Shown: one piece after another, positions 5,246 to 12,609 of the stretch
Position numbering within the stretch: the stretch's first letter is position 1
Layout: every line of letters begins with the position of its first letter
From: Tardiphaga sp.
GTDB taxonomy: Bacteria; Pseudomonadota; Alphaproteobacteria; Rhizobiales; Xanthobacteraceae
Reading direction: 5' to 3'
NCBI GenBank assembly: GCA_028290765.1
Contig: JAQGJF010000022.1
Location: 1 to 12,609 of the forward strand
Length of the DNA: 12,609 bases
Made by a program: the position numbers and the translations under genes
The notes under the pieces: generated by a model
Database searches by the model: none
Seen by the model: the letters and a program-made list of their open reading frames with translations, nothing else
Told to the model about the DNA's origin: nothing

Positions 5246-6124
5246 ATGGATCGATCGCCCTCAAAATCAAAAGCCGCGCTGTGGATGGCGGGCTGGCTTT
5301 CGCTGATGCTGATCGTCGCCGTGGCCGGCCGCGAGACTACGCGCGAACTCAATGTTTTCGAGATCATGGAAGTGCGTTCCATCGTCGGCTTCTTCATGCT
5401 GTACCCGCTGGTGCATCTCAGCGGCGGATTTGCCGCGATGAAGACACGGCGGCCGCTGCAACATATCGGGCGCAACCTCGTTCACTACGCCGCTCAACTG
5501 GGCTGGTTCTTCGCGCTGACGCTGATTCCGCTGGGCGAGGTGGTGTCGATTGAATTCACCATGCCGATCTGGACCGCGATCCTTGCCGCGAGCTACCTCG
5601 GCGAGCGCCTGACCGGCTGGAAGATCCTCGCCATCGTGCTCGGTCTCGTCGGCGTCGCCGTGATCGTCCGCCCCGGCACCAATGCGATCAATCCCGGCCA
5701 GTTGATTGCGCTCGGCGCGGCCGTCGGTTTCGGCATCTCCATCACCATGATGAAATCCCTGACGCGGACGGAGAGCACCGTGGCGATCATCTTCTGGATG
5801 ATCGTGATCCAGTCCGCCGCCGGCTTTTTCCCGGCGATCTACTGGTGGCAATGGCCCTCGACCTATGCCTGGAGCTGGATGGTCGTGATCGCCTTTTGCG
5901 GCACGTTTTCGCACTTCTGCATGGCGCGCGCGATGCTCTATGCGGACGCGACCATCGTGGTGCCGATGGATTTCCTGCGCGTCCCGCTCAGCGCCACGGC
6001 CGGCTGGCTGCTCTACGCCGAGCGGCTGGATATCTACACCGTGCTCGGCGCCATCCTGATCCTGACGGGCAATCTTTTGAACCTGAAAAGCGCCGATCCC
6101 GTGCCTGCCCGCGCCGGTATCTGA
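5246..6124 (+). CDS. DMT-superfamily transporter, two EamA domains
   Basis: A 292-residue inner-membrane protein with about ten hydrophobic segments arranged as two EamA halves. The first half carries NVFEIMEVRSIVGFFMLYPL and the hallmark TMPIWTAILAASYLGERLTG followed by KILAIVLGLVGVAVIVRPG. The second half carries QLIALGAAVGFGISITMMKS and closes with VPMDFLRVPLSATAGWLLYAERLDIYTVLGAILILTGNLLNL. This is the usual layout and length for drug/metabolite exporters of the RhaT/EamA type; the substrate cannot be told from sequence. ATG 5246 is chosen because the first membrane segment starts about 12 residues later; a TTG at 5156 would add a Pro/Ser-rich tail. No good Shine-Dalgarno is seen at 5246. 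It appears monocistronic. Confidence 0.88.
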   Translation: MDRSPSKSKAALWMAGWLSLMLIVAVAGRETTRELNVFEIMEVRSIVGFFMLYPLVHLSGGFAAMKTRRPLQHIGRNLVHYAAQLGWFFALTLIPLGEVVSIEFTMPIWTAILAASYLGERLTGWKILAIVLGLVGVAVIVRPGTNAINPGQLIALGAAVGFGISITMMKSLTRTESTVAIIFWMIVIQSAAGFFPAIYWWQWPSTYAWSWMVVIAFCGTFSHFCMARAMLYADATIVVPMDFLRVPLSATAGWLLYAERLDIYTVLGAILILTGNLLNLKSADPVPARAGI

Positions 6125-6269
6125 GCACGCAGCGACCAATCCTGACCCAAATCACCAAGGAACCGGTGGCGTCTTTATACACAAGCCATGTGCAATCGGC
6201 GTCTTCGTGGTAGGCTTCTGGGCAGGACATGAATTCGCAACGCCGGATTCGTCTTTGGGGGATTTCGAC

Positions 6270-7676
6270 ATGCGCCAGCTCTTCCAGCACCACGTCATCG
6301 TCGCTCTCACCATGATCTGCGTTTTGTTTTCGGCACAGGCCGCCAAGGCCGAACGCCGCGTCGCCTTCGTCGTCGGCAACGGTGCGTACAAGAATGTCGA
6401 GCCGCTTCCCAACCCCCCGATCGACGCCAAGGCGATCGCCGCCACGCTGCGAAACGTCGGTTTCGAGGTGGTCGAAGGCGCCAATCTAACGCGCGACGCC
6501 ATGACCGAACGATTGCTGGATTTCGGCAAGAAAGCACAAGGCGCCGACGTGGCATTGTTCTTCTATGCCGGCCACGGCATCGCGGTGAACGGCACCAATT
6601 ATCTGCTGCCGGTCGACGCCAATCTGAAATCGGAAATGGACGTCAAGCTCGGCGCCGCCATCAACGTCGACCTGACGCTGGAACAGACCATGGGCGATGC
6701 CAAGGTCAAGCTGGTGTTCCTCGATGCCTGCCGCGACAATCCGTTCGCGGCAAAGATCCGCTCATCCTCGACCACCCGCAGCGTTTCGGTGGCCTCCGGC
6801 CTCGCCGAGATGAAGTCCGGCGAAGGTACGTTGATCGCTTTCGCCACCGGACCGGGCCAGACCGCCCTGGATGGCCAGCAGGGCACCAACAGCCCGTTCA
6901 CCCGCGCGCTGCTGGCCAACCTGACCGCCCCCGGCGTCGAAATCCAGCAGGCGATGACCAAGGTTCGCGCCCAGGTCAACGAAGAAACCCAGAAGCAGCA
7001 ATTGCCCTGGGGCCATACCAACCTGATCGGTTCGGTCTATCTGAATCCGGTGGCCGCGTCGGCAGCCGGTACGGCGCCGGCAGCTTCCCCTCCCGCCGCC
7101 ACCGCCACCGCGAATTCGGAAGTGGAGCTCGAGTTCTGGCGCTCGATCAAGGAGTCCAACAAGCCGGAGGAATTGAACGCCTACCTCACCAATTATCCGA
7201 ACGGGCAGTTCAAGTCGCTGGCGCTGGCGCGGATCGCCTCATTGCAGGATGGCCCCTCGACCACGACGCGCAACCTGACGACCGGCGTCGACAAGGCGGT
7301 CTACACCGACGAGGCGACGCAGGTTTCGGAAGACCAGATCGGTCTCGACAAGGGGCAGCGCCGCGACGTGCAGCGCCGCCTCACCGGCCTTGGTTTCGAT
7401 ACCAAGGTCACCGGCAAGTTCGAGGCATCGACCCGCTCGGTGATCATGCGCTGGCAGGCCGCGCGCGGTTATCCCAAGACCGGTTTCCTCAACAAGCCGC
7501 AGCATACCGCGCTGCTGAGCGAGATCGTCGCCAAGGCTGACGAACCCGAAGAGCGCGCAGCCCCTGAGCGCCGCGCCCGGCGTGGCGGTGGGGGCGGCGG
7601 TGGCGGTGGAGGTCGCGGACTTGACGGACCCGGCCGGTTCATCGGCGGAGTTGTCGGCGGCATGTTCGGCCGCTGA
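6270..7676 (+). CDS. Exported caspase-like protease (peptidase C14 family) with peptidoglycan-binding-like domain
   Basis: A 468-residue protein. Residues 1-27 form a signal peptide ending AKA, before ERRVAFVVGNGAYKN, the first strand of a caspase p20 fold. The catalytic dyad is His102 (FFYAGHGI) and Cys154 (VFLDACRDNPF). A C-terminal part of the fold runs to LPWGHTNLIGSVYLNP (260). Then come an Ala/Pro linker (261-283), a short helical repeat EFWRSIKESNKPEELNAYLT, and a PG_binding_1-like segment (about 360-415, RRDVQRRLTGLGFD...TRSVIMRWQAARGYPKTG). Last are an Arg/Glu stretch, a run of ten Gly (439-448) and RFIGGVVGGMFGR. GGGGGA about 8 bases upstream fixes ATG 6270 rather than an in-frame ATG at 6207. 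The fold is clear and both catalytic residues are present; substrate and role are unknown. Periplasmic location and cell-wall association are inferred from the signal peptide and PG-like domain. Confidence 0.9.
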   Translation: MRQLFQHHVIVALTMICVLFSAQAAKAERRVAFVVGNGAYKNVEPLPNPPIDAKAIAATLRNVGFEVVEGANLTRDAMTERLLDFGKKAQGADVALFFYAGHGIAVNGTNYLLPVDANLKSEMDVKLGAAINVDLTLEQTMGDAKVKLVFLDACRDNPFAAKIRSSSTTRSVSVASGLAEMKSGEGTLIAFATGPGQTALDGQQGTNSPFTRALLANLTAPGVEIQQAMTKVRAQVNEETQKQQLPWGHTNLIGSVYLNPVAASAAGTAPAASPPAATATANSEVELEFWRSIKESNKPEELNAYLTNYPNGQFKSLALARIASLQDGPSTTTRNLTTGVDKAVYTDEATQVSEDQIGLDKGQRRDVQRRLTGLGFDTKVTGKFEASTRSVIMRWQAARGYPKTGFLNKPQHTALLSEIVAKADEPEERAAPERRARRGGGGGGGGGGRGLDGPGRFIGGVVGGMFGR

Positions 7677-7783
7677 GTTTCCGAAGCGTTACGCCGGTAA
7701 CACGAACCCCCAAGGCCGTAACCGGGGCGTAGCGGCCCGGCTTTATCCTGCTCGCGACGACATCGTGTCGAACGGGGATCAGG

Positions 7784-9172
7784 ATGGCCAAGCCAAAGCC
7801 GGCGTCGCGCAGCAAGCCTGCCATCGATTCATCGCTGATCGAAACCCTCAAGCTCGATTTTCGCGGGGAGGTCGTCCTGCCCGGCGACGCGAATTACGAC
7901 GCGGCGCGGCGGATCTGGAATGCGAGCATCGACAAATATCCCGGCGCGATCGCGCGCTGCTCGGGTGCCGCCGACGTCGTCGCCGCGGTGAAATTTGCCC
8001 GGGCGAACGACCTGCTGGTGTCGGTCCGGGGCGGCGGCCACAACGTCGCCGGCCGCGCCTTGTGCGACGACGGGCTGGTCATCGACCTGTCGGCGATGAA
8101 GGGCGTCGTCGTCGATCCGCAATCGCGCACGGTTCGCGTCCAGGGCGGCGCGACGCTGGGCGATGTCGACCGCGAAACCCATGCCTATGGCCTGGCGGTC
8201 CCGACCGGGGCGGTGTCGAAGACCGGCATCGCCGGCCTCACGCTTGGCGGTGGCGTCGGTTGGCTGGTGCGCAAATACGGGCTGACCTGCGACAACCTTG
8301 TCTCCTGCGAAGTGGTCACCGCCGAGGGCCAACTGGTCACCGCCAGCGAGACCGTCAATCCGGATCTGTTCTGGGGAATGCGGGGCGGCGGCGGCAATTT
8401 CGGCATCGTGACGTCGTTCCAATACCGGCTGCATCCGGTCTCCATCGTGCTGGGCGGCCTCATGCTCTATCCGCGCGACCAGGCCGGCGTGGTGTTTCGC
8501 AACTACCGTGCCTTCATGACCACGGCGCCGGAAGAAGTGACAGCCTATGGCGGGCTGATCTGGACGCCGGAAGGCGCCCCGGTGATCGCCATTGCCATGT
8601 GCTATTGCGGTGACCTTGCCGAAGGCGAGCGCGTGCTCAAACCGCTGCGCGGCTTCGGCACGCCGATCCTCGATGCCGTTCAACCGATTCCGTTTCCGGC
8701 CATGCAAAAACTGTTCGAAGGTGGGTTTCCCGATGGCACCCACAATTACTGGAAGTCGACCTTCCTCTTATCGCTCAGCGACGCGGCGCTCGATGTCATC
8801 ATCGACCACGCCAACCGCAGCCGGTCGCCGCTGTCCGGCATCGTCATCGAGTTCTATGGCGGTGCGGCAACACGCGTCAGTCCGGATGCAACGGCGTTTG
8901 CCCAGCGGCAGGCCGAGTACAACATCGTGATTTCGGCGCAATGGATCGATAGCGCGGAAAATGATCGGCATATCGGCTGGGCGCGCGACCTGTGGGATGC
9001 GCTAAAACCCTATTCGAGCGGCGGCCAGGTGTTGACCCTGACCAGCGACACCGGCGAAGACGCAAGCCGGGCCGGCTTCGGTGGCAATTACGCGCGGCTG
9101 GCCGAGTTGAAGGCCAAATATGATCCGACCAATTTCTTCAGCCTCAACCAGAACGTCAGGCCCGCGCCCTGA
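7784..9172 (+). CDS. FAD-linked oxidase, berberine-bridge-enzyme type
   Basis: A 462-residue flavoprotein with an N-terminal PCMH-type FAD-binding domain (about 50-225) and a C-terminal BBE segment. VRGGGHNVAG holds His86, the residue that in this family usually binds FAD through the 8-alpha position. GIAGLTLGGGVGWLVRKYGLTCDN and DLFWGMRGGGGNFGIVTSFQY are standard FAD-site motifs. Where doubly linked members have Cys before the VG motif, this protein reads GAVSKTGIAG, so a single covalent link is expected. The C-terminus NYARLAELKAKYDPTNFFSLNQNV is the BBE signature. Family members oxidise alcohols, sugars or alkaloids; the substrate here is unknown. GGGGA about 5 bases upstream supports ATG 7784. 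No signal peptide, so probably cytosolic. It converges on the brnA-like gene 36 bases away. Confidence 0.9.
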   Translation: MAKPKPASRSKPAIDSSLIETLKLDFRGEVVLPGDANYDAARRIWNASIDKYPGAIARCSGAADVVAAVKFARANDLLVSVRGGGHNVAGRALCDDGLVIDLSAMKGVVVDPQSRTVRVQGGATLGDVDRETHAYGLAVPTGAVSKTGIAGLTLGGGVGWLVRKYGLTCDNLVSCEVVTAEGQLVTASETVNPDLFWGMRGGGGNFGIVTSFQYRLHPVSIVLGGLMLYPRDQAGVVFRNYRAFMTTAPEEVTAYGGLIWTPEGAPVIAIAMCYCGDLAEGERVLKPLRGFGTPILDAVQPIPFPAMQKLFEGGFPDGTHNYWKSTFLLSLSDAALDVIIDHANRSRSPLSGIVIEFYGGAATRVSPDATAFAQRQAEYNIVISAQWIDSAENDRHIGWARDLWDALKPYSSGGQVLTLTSDTGEDASRAGFGGNYARLAELKAKYDPTNFFSLNQNVRPAP

Positions 9173-9198
9173 CGGGCCACGCCAGGCCCTCACCGCCT

Positions 9199-9212
9199 GT
9201 AGCGCAAGCTAC
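9199..9212. terminator. Short hairpin between convergent genes
   Basis: GTAGC-GCAA-GCTAC is a perfect 5-bp stem with a GNRA tetraloop, followed on the plus strand by TTTCC. It covers the stop codon of the minus-strand brnA-like gene. A second 5-bp hairpin, GGGCC/GGCCC (9174-9189), lies just before it. Together they might end the oxidase transcript, but the T tract is poor. Confidence 0.35.
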
Positions 9213-9448
9213 TTTCCGATGGCCTTCCGAAGCGCGTCATTGATCCGATCCTGCCAGCCGGCGCCTCCCTCCTGGAAATGCTCGAGAACGTCCTGATCGA
9301 TCCGCAACGACACCAATTCTTTCACCCCGGGAATCGCCGTCTTTTTTGGCGGTTCCTCGATCACCTTGGTCGTCGTCTTCTTGAACGCCGCCTCGGCTTC
9401 GGTGCGGGCATCGTTGAGCGTCCGTGGTCGCCTGGGTGGCTGTGACAT
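9209..9448 (-). CDS. BrnA-like antitoxin-family protein without a BrnT partner
   Basis: A 79-residue protein. The N-terminal half is basic and Thr/Ala/Glu-rich (NDARTEAEAAFKKTTTKVIE). The C-terminal half, VKELVSLRIDQDVLEHFQEGGAGWQDRINDALRKAIGK, matches the BrnA/DUF4415 ribbon-helix-helix pattern: VSLR(I/L)D..VL..F...G.GWQ.RIN..LR. BrnA proteins normally neutralise the RNase BrnT and repress their own operon by DNA binding. BrnT would be encoded just upstream, but the preceding gene is cysteine synthase, 20 bases away. ATG 9446-9448 is preferred with GAGAAGG about 8 bases upstream; a TTG at 9470-9472 overlaps the cysteine synthase stop and would add eight residues. Family assignment is fairly firm; the function as a lone regulator is inference. 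Confidence 0.78.
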   Translation of the reverse strand: MSQPPRRPRTLNDARTEAEAAFKKTTTKVIEEPPKKTAIPGVKELVSLRIDQDVLEHFQEGGAGWQDRINDALRKAIGK

Positions 9449-9468
9449 CGCAGTAACCTTCTCTCCGA

Positions 9469-10452
9469 TCAAATTCCCTCGAACAGCACCGTCGACAGAT
9501 AGCGCTCCGAGAACGACGGCACGATCGCCAGAATGGTCTTGCCGGCGTTTTCCGGCCGCTTGCCGATCTGCAGCGCGGCGGCGATCGCCGCCCCCGACGA
9601 GATGCCGCCGGGAATGCCTTCGTTGCGCGCCAGCGCCCGGGAAGTTTCGATCGCGGTGGCACTGTTGATCTTGACGATCTCGTCGATCACCGAGCGATCC
9701 AGCACCTCGGGAATGAACCCGGCGCCGATCCCCTGAATCTTGTGCGGAGAATGCTGGCCGCCCGACAAAACCGGGCTTTCCTCCGGTTCGACCGCGACGA
9801 CGCGCAGCGACGGCTTGCGCGGCTTGAGCACCTGGCCGACGCCGGTGATGGTGCCGCCGGTGCCGACGCCGGCGACGAAGAAATCGAGGTTGCCGCCGGT
9901 GTCGTTCCAGATCTCCTCCGCGGTGGTGCGGCGGTGGATGTCGGGGTTGGCCAGGTTCTTGAACTGTTGCGGCATCACCGCGTTCGGGGTGGTGCGCACC
10001 AGTTCTTCGGCGGTTGCGATCGAGCCCTTCATGCCCTGCGCCGCCGGCGTCAGGACGATTTCGGCGCCGAGAAACGCCAGCATCTTGCGGCGTTCGATCG
10101 ACATCGATTCCGGCATCACCAGCTTCAGCCGATAGCCGCGCGACGCGGCGACATAGGCCAGCGCAATGCCGGTATTGCCCGAGGTCGGCTCGATCAGCAC
10201 GGTGTCCGCATTGATCACGCCGGCTTTCTCCATCGCGACGATCATCGCGGCGCCGATACGATCCTTCACGCTCGCCGCCGGATTGAAATATTCCAGTTTG
10301 GCCAGGATGGTCGCGTTAACACCTTGGCTCTGCGGCAATCTGCGCAGCCGCACGATCGGCGTATCGCCGATCGCATCGACGATGCTGTCGAAAACACGAC
10401 CTCGGCCGGGACGCTGCGCGTGCACTGCGCTGGTGCTTGATGACGTGTCCAT
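9469..10452 (-). CDS. cysK: Cysteine synthase (O-acetylserine sulfhydrylase), PLP-dependent
   Basis: A 327-residue fold-type II PLP enzyme that makes cysteine from O-acetylserine and sulfide. The Schiff-base Lys is Lys63 in [11 protein letters not shown]. The substrate loop TSGNTG spans 90-95, the phosphate cup GVGTGGT sits at 195-201, and SSGAA near 285-289 holds the Ser contacting the PLP ring nitrogen. [15 protein letters not shown] is the usual C-terminal segment. The N-terminus carries about 20 extra residues (Ser/Arg-rich) before [19 protein letters not shown] 8 bases or so upstream fixes the ATG at 10450-10452. It is followed after 20 bases by the brnA-like gene and is probably co-transcribed with it. 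CysK versus CysM cannot be fully separated by eye, but the motifs favour CysK. Confidence 0.93.
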   Translation of the reverse strand: MDTSSSTSAVHAQRPGRGRVFDSIVDAIGDTPIVRLRRLPQSQGVNATILAKLEYFNPAASVKDRIGAAMIVAMEKAGVINADTVLIEPTSGNTGIALAYVAASRGYRLKLVMPESMSIERRKMLAFLGAEIVLTPAAQGMKGSIATAEELVRTTPNAVMPQQFKNLANPDIHRRTTAEEIWNDTGGNLDFFVAGVGTGGTITGVGQVLKPRKPSLRVVAVEPEESPVLSGGQHSPHKIQGIGAGFIPEVLDRSVIDEIVKINSATAIETSRALARNEGIPGGISSGAAIAAALQIGKRPENAGKTILAIVPSFSERYLSTVLFEGI

Positions 10453-10769
10453 GAACTGGTCCTCCAGGGGCTAACGTGCTCGAAACCGAAGCGTGCCCCA
10501 CCGGAGCGGGGCGCGGGCTTTTCAAAAAGGTCATGCTCAATCAAAAGCCTAGGGCGCGATCATGATTCAATCCGGAAGGCTCGCGCTTAAGGCCTTCTGC
10601 ATTAGTGCGAGGTGGTGCTGCGATGCAAGCGGCAATCCACCGCAGCGTCCAATCGCTGCACTGCAAAACCCTGCGAGCCGAAATCTCTTAAAACCAACGT
10701 ATTTGTGTTGCGACATCGTCAAACATTCCGGGCTATGGTACACTCACGCCAGATGCCCAGGAGGTCACG
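10453..10769. other. 317-bp intergenic region between divergent cysK and the two-CxxC gene
   Basis: It must hold the promoters of both divergent genes. Visible are a short hairpin GCCCC/GGGGC (10495-10512) and two near-direct copies, TCATGCTCAATC (10531-10542) and TCATGATTCAATC (10560-10572), flanking a CCTAGGGCGCG segment. These look like a worn copy of a dispersed genus-type repeat. TTGCGA (10708) and TATGGT (10734) resemble -35/-10 boxes for the plus gene, but the 20-base spacing is long. I find no RNA gene or credible coding region. Confidence 0.5.
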
Positions 10770-10985
10770 ATGACAGCCATTGCTGAAATCCCGTCGACCA
10801 GCGTGCCGCGTTTTGCTTCGCGTGGAAGTGATCGAACGACCTGCCCGGTTTGCGCGGATTCCATGGTTGCCGCCGAAGCCTCCGCCTTTGTCGCGGAAAA
10901 TCTGGTGAGCTATCTCTGGACCTGCGACACCTGCGGTTACGGTTTCGTAACCAAACATTCGCTGAAGCGGTTCGAGGCGGCCTGA
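10770..10985 (+). CDS. Small protein with two CxxC motifs, probable zinc ribbon
   Basis: A 71-residue protein. After about 20 Ser/Thr/Arg-rich residues it has CPVC (Cys25, Cys28), a 23-residue spacer (ADSMVAAEASAFVAENLVSY), then LWTCDTCGYGFVTKHSL with Cys52 and Cys55. Four cysteines as two CxxC knuckles, the second followed by GYGF, is a typical zinc-ribbon layout. These bind one Zn and can serve in nucleic-acid or protein binding; the role here is unknown. AGGAGG 5 to 6 bases upstream of ATG 10770 is a near-perfect ribosome-binding site and suggests good expression. It converges on tgt with only 18 bases between stop codons. No signal peptide. Confidence 0.82.
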   Translation: MTAIAEIPSTSVPRFASRGSDRTTCPVCADSMVAAEASAFVAENLVSYLWTCDTCGYGFVTKHSLKRFEAA

Positions 10986-11003
10986 TCTCTTCATTCGATG
11001 TCG

Positions 11004-12137
11004 CTAGCGCGGCTCAATATCACCCCGCGCCCAGTCGGCGCGGGTCCGTTCGCGAAAGTCCTGAAAATTGCCTTGCGCGATCGCCTCGCGAATACCCTGC
11101 ATCAGGCTCTGATAATAGGCGACGTTGATCTCCGACAACAGCATGGCACCGAGCGTTTCGCCGGCTTTCACCAGATGATGCAGATAGGCCCGCGCATATT
11201 GGCGCGCGGACGGCCATGAACTCTCCTCGTCGAGCGGTCGCGGATCGTCGGCATGACGGGCATTGCGCAGATTGACCGGTCCGAGCCGGGTGAACGCCAG
11301 CCCGTGCCGTCCGTTGCGGGTCGGCAGCACGCAATCAAACATGTCGATGCCGCGCGCGACCGATTCCAGGATGTCTTCGGGCGTGCCGACGCCCATCAGA
11401 TAGCGCGGCCGGTCCTGCGGCAGGATCGGGACGACCTCCTCGATCATCGCCAGCATCACCTCCTGCGGCTCGCCGACCGCGAGGCCGCCGATCGCGTAAC
11501 CGTGAAAGCCGATGTCCACGAGGCCCTGGGCGCTGGCGCGGCGCAGCTCCGGCACGTCGCCGCCCTGGGCGATACCGAACAGCATGTAGCCTTCCGGGGC
11601 GTTCTCGAAGGCGCGCTTGCAGCGCTCGGCCCAACGCAGCGACAACTGCATGGCGCGGTCGATGTCGGCGCGCTCCGCCGGCAGCCGCACGCATTCGTCG
11701 AGCTGCATGGCAATGTCGGAGTTCAGCAGCCGCTGAATCTCGATGGCTCGCTCCGGTGAGAGTTCGAAACTGGCGCCGTCGATATGCGAGCGGAACGTGA
11801 CCGCCTTCTCGGTGACCTTGCGCAGCTGCGCCAGCGACATCACCTGGAAGCCGCCGGAATCCGTCAGCATCGGCCCGTTCCAGGTGGTGAATCTCTGCAG
11901 GCCGCCCAGCGCCGCGATCCGTTCCGCGCCCGGGCGCAACATCAGATGATAGGTGTTGCCGAGCACGATGTCGGCGCCGGCGTCGCGTACCTCGCGCCAG
12001 TGCAGGCCCTTCATGGCGCCGAGGGTGCCGACCGGCATGAAGGCCGGCGTCCGTACCACGCCATGGGGCGTCGTCAACTGGCCGGTGCGGGCGACGCCGT
12101 CGGTGCCCAGGAGTTCAAAATGATTGGGAACGGTCAT
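11004..12137 (-). CDS. tgt: tRNA-guanine transglycosylase, canonical zinc site absent
   Basis: A 377-residue (beta/alpha)8 enzyme that swaps guanine-34 of GUN-anticodon tRNAs for preQ1 in queuosine synthesis. The catalytic Asp93 lies in [12 protein letters not shown] and the nucleophile Asp268 in [21 protein letters not shown] (188-194) and [10 protein letters not shown] (214-223) form the base pocket. The structural Zn in E. coli Tgt is held by Cys302, Cys304, Cys307 and His333. The aligned positions here are Ser306, Trp308, Ala311 and Ile337 (segment [19 protein letters not shown], and SEINVAYYQ 26 residues on), so the whole site is gone with the spacing kept. ATG 12135-12137 overlaps the queA stop as ATGA, so translation is probably coupled. 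Length is normal. A longer open frame to 12497 lies inside queA and is not used. Confidence 0.95.
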   Translation of the reverse strand: MTVPNHFELLGTDGVARTGQLTTPHGVVRTPAFMPVGTLGAMKGLHWREVRDAGADIVLGNTYHLMLRPGAERIAALGGLQRFTTWNGPMLTDSGGFQVMSLAQLRKVTEKAVTFRSHIDGASFELSPERAIEIQRLLNSDIAMQLDECVRLPAERADIDRAMQLSLRWAERCKRAFENAPEGYMLFGIAQGGDVPELRRASAQGLVDIGFHGYAIGGLAVGEPQEVMLAMIEEVVPILPQDRPRYLMGVGTPEDILESVARGIDMFDCVLPTRNGRHGLAFTRLGPVNLRNARHADDPRPLDEESSWPSARQYARAYLHHLVKAGETLGAMLLSEINVAYYQSLMQGIREAIAQGNFQDFRERTRADWARGDIEPR

Positions 12138-12609
12138 GAGGTGGATGTGTCCCGAAACAGCAGGCTGGCGTCGCCATAGGAATAGAAGCGATAGCCTGAC
12201 GCGATGGCGTGTGCATAGGCTTTCGTCATGGTGTCGAGACCGCTGAAGGCCGATACCAGCATGAACAGCGTCGAGCGCGGCAGATGGAAGTTGGTCAGCA
12301 GCAGATCGACCGCGCGAAAGCGGTAGCCCGGCGTGATGAAGATCGCGGTGTCGTCGGCGAACGGATGGATGAGGCCGTCCTCGGTGGCCGCGCTCTCCAG
12401 CAGCCGCAACGACGTGGTGCCCACCGCGACGATGCGGCCGCCGCTGGCGCGCGCCGCGTTCAGCGCATCGGCCGTCTCGCGTGAGATCGTGCCCCACTCC
12501 GCATGCATCTTGTGCTCGGCGGTGTCGTCGACCTTGACCGGCAGGAACGTCCCGGCCCCGACATGCAGCGTCACCCGGTGCAGGCCGACGCCGCGTTCGC
12601 GCAGCGCCG
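12134..12609 (-). CDS. queA: tRNA preQ1(34) S-adenosylmethionine ribosyltransferase-isomerase, C-terminal part
   Basis: The gene enters from beyond the window end; 157 C-terminal codons are present out of roughly 350-360. QueA transfers and isomerises the ribosyl part of SAM onto preQ1 in tRNA, giving epoxyqueuosine, the step after Tgt. Family motifs are [54 protein letters not shown] followed by [16 protein letters not shown], and [13 protein letters not shown]. The frame is open to the last base of the window; an internal GTG (12572-12574) is Val within the conserved strand and not the start. The TGA at 12134-12136 overlaps the tgt ATG by the ATGA arrangement, so the two form an operon. Confidence 0.95.
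   Translation of the reverse strand, partial: ALRERGVGLHRVTLHVGAGTFLPVKVDDTAEHKMHAEWGTISRETADALNAARASGGRIVAVGTTSLRLLESAATEDGLIHPFADDTAIFITPGYRFRAVDLLLTNFHLPRSTLFMLVSAFSGLDTMTKAYAHAIASGYRFYSYGDASLLFRDTSTS

Noticed and set aside
4713..5270. 185-codon minus-strand open frame containing KASRAA repeats
   Set aside because: Its openness comes from the 18-bp repeat and GC bias. It overlaps the better-supported 66-residue gene in another frame and has no ribosome-binding site or family motif.
5267..6139. 290-codon antisense open frame in the transporter gene
   Set aside because: His/Asp/Arg-rich antisense shadow; the plus-strand EamA protein explains the region.
7582..8613. 343-codon plus-strand open frame across the caspase and oxidase genes
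   Set aside because: Arg/Gly-rich, motif-free shadow frame overlapping two clearly recognised genes.
7829..8743. 304-codon antisense open frame in the oxidase gene
   Set aside because: High-GC antisense shadow with no recognisable domain.
9173..9208. A BrnT toxin gene near the brnA-like gene
   Set aside because: Only 36 bases separate it from the oxidase on one side and 20 bases from cysK on the other; no room for a toxin gene.
9742..10440. 232-codon plus-strand open frame opposite cysK
   Set aside because: Antisense shadow; cysK on the minus strand has all its motifs.
10453..10560. Riboswitch (SAM-type) upstream of cysK
   Set aside because: Only a 5-bp hairpin is visible and no known aptamer core could be recognised.
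10562..10786. 74-codon plus-strand open frame upstream of the two-CxxC gene
   Set aside because: No ribosome-binding site or pattern, overlaps the next gene's start, and lies in a repeat-like intergenic region.
12138..12497. N-terminal extension of Tgt to residue 497
   Set aside because: The extra 120 residues are queA read out of frame; Tgt similarity starts at [10 protein letters not shown] and the ATGA overlap fits.

Overview
The window looks like chromosomal DNA of an alphaproteobacterium, most likely Bradyrhizobium or a close relative (Nitrobacteraceae). Three things point there: the high GC content, the palindromic intergenic repeats with CGTCATTCCGGGG and CGTCATTGCGAGG type ends, and the protein types, such as a signal-peptide caspase-like protein and a Gly/Tyr-rich exported protein. 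This placement is from recognition, not from a search.

Layout. Positions 1-63 look like the right end of an insertion sequence. Positions 160-1600 hold a small ABM-type monooxygenase (minus), a C-terminally truncated GlcG/HbpS-type protein (plus), a Gly/Tyr-rich exported protein (minus) with a clear terminator, and a small coiled-coil protein (minus). Positions 1725-1930 hold a short conserved-type gene broken by a one-base frameshift, followed at 2127 by a small secreted Cys-containing protein. A nested palindromic repeat (2455-2589) precedes a stand-alone formyltransferase-fold protein (2792-3385) that lacks the canonical catalytic Asn. Two small exported beta-rich proteins form a tight pair (3610-4481). 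A second, composite palindromic repeat (4552-4713), a 66-residue hypothetical gene and a 4 x 18-bp tandem repeat fill the gap up to a DMT/EamA transporter (5246-6124).

The right half is denser. It has an exported caspase-like (C14) protein with a peptidoglycan-binding-like domain (6270-7676) and a BBE-type FAD-linked oxidase (7784-9172). On the minus strand follow a cysteine synthase and a BrnA-like protein in apparent operon with no BrnT toxin (9209-10452). Then come a small two-CxxC protein (plus) and, on the minus strand, tgt overlapping queA by ATGA; queA runs off the window end.

How the genes work together. The clearest functional unit is queA-tgt, two steps of queuosine tRNA modification: Tgt inserts preQ1 and QueA converts it to epoxyqueuosine. 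This Tgt appears to have lost all four canonical zinc ligands while keeping both catalytic aspartates. The cysK/brnA-like pair and the twin exported proteins are probable co-transcription units. I see no CRISPR array, tRNA, rRNA or complete mobile element. I do not see a convincing multi-gene novel system; the most interesting points are individual protein oddities (Tgt zinc-site loss, the formyltransferase Asn to Gly change, the orphan BrnA-like gene, the exported caspase-like protein).
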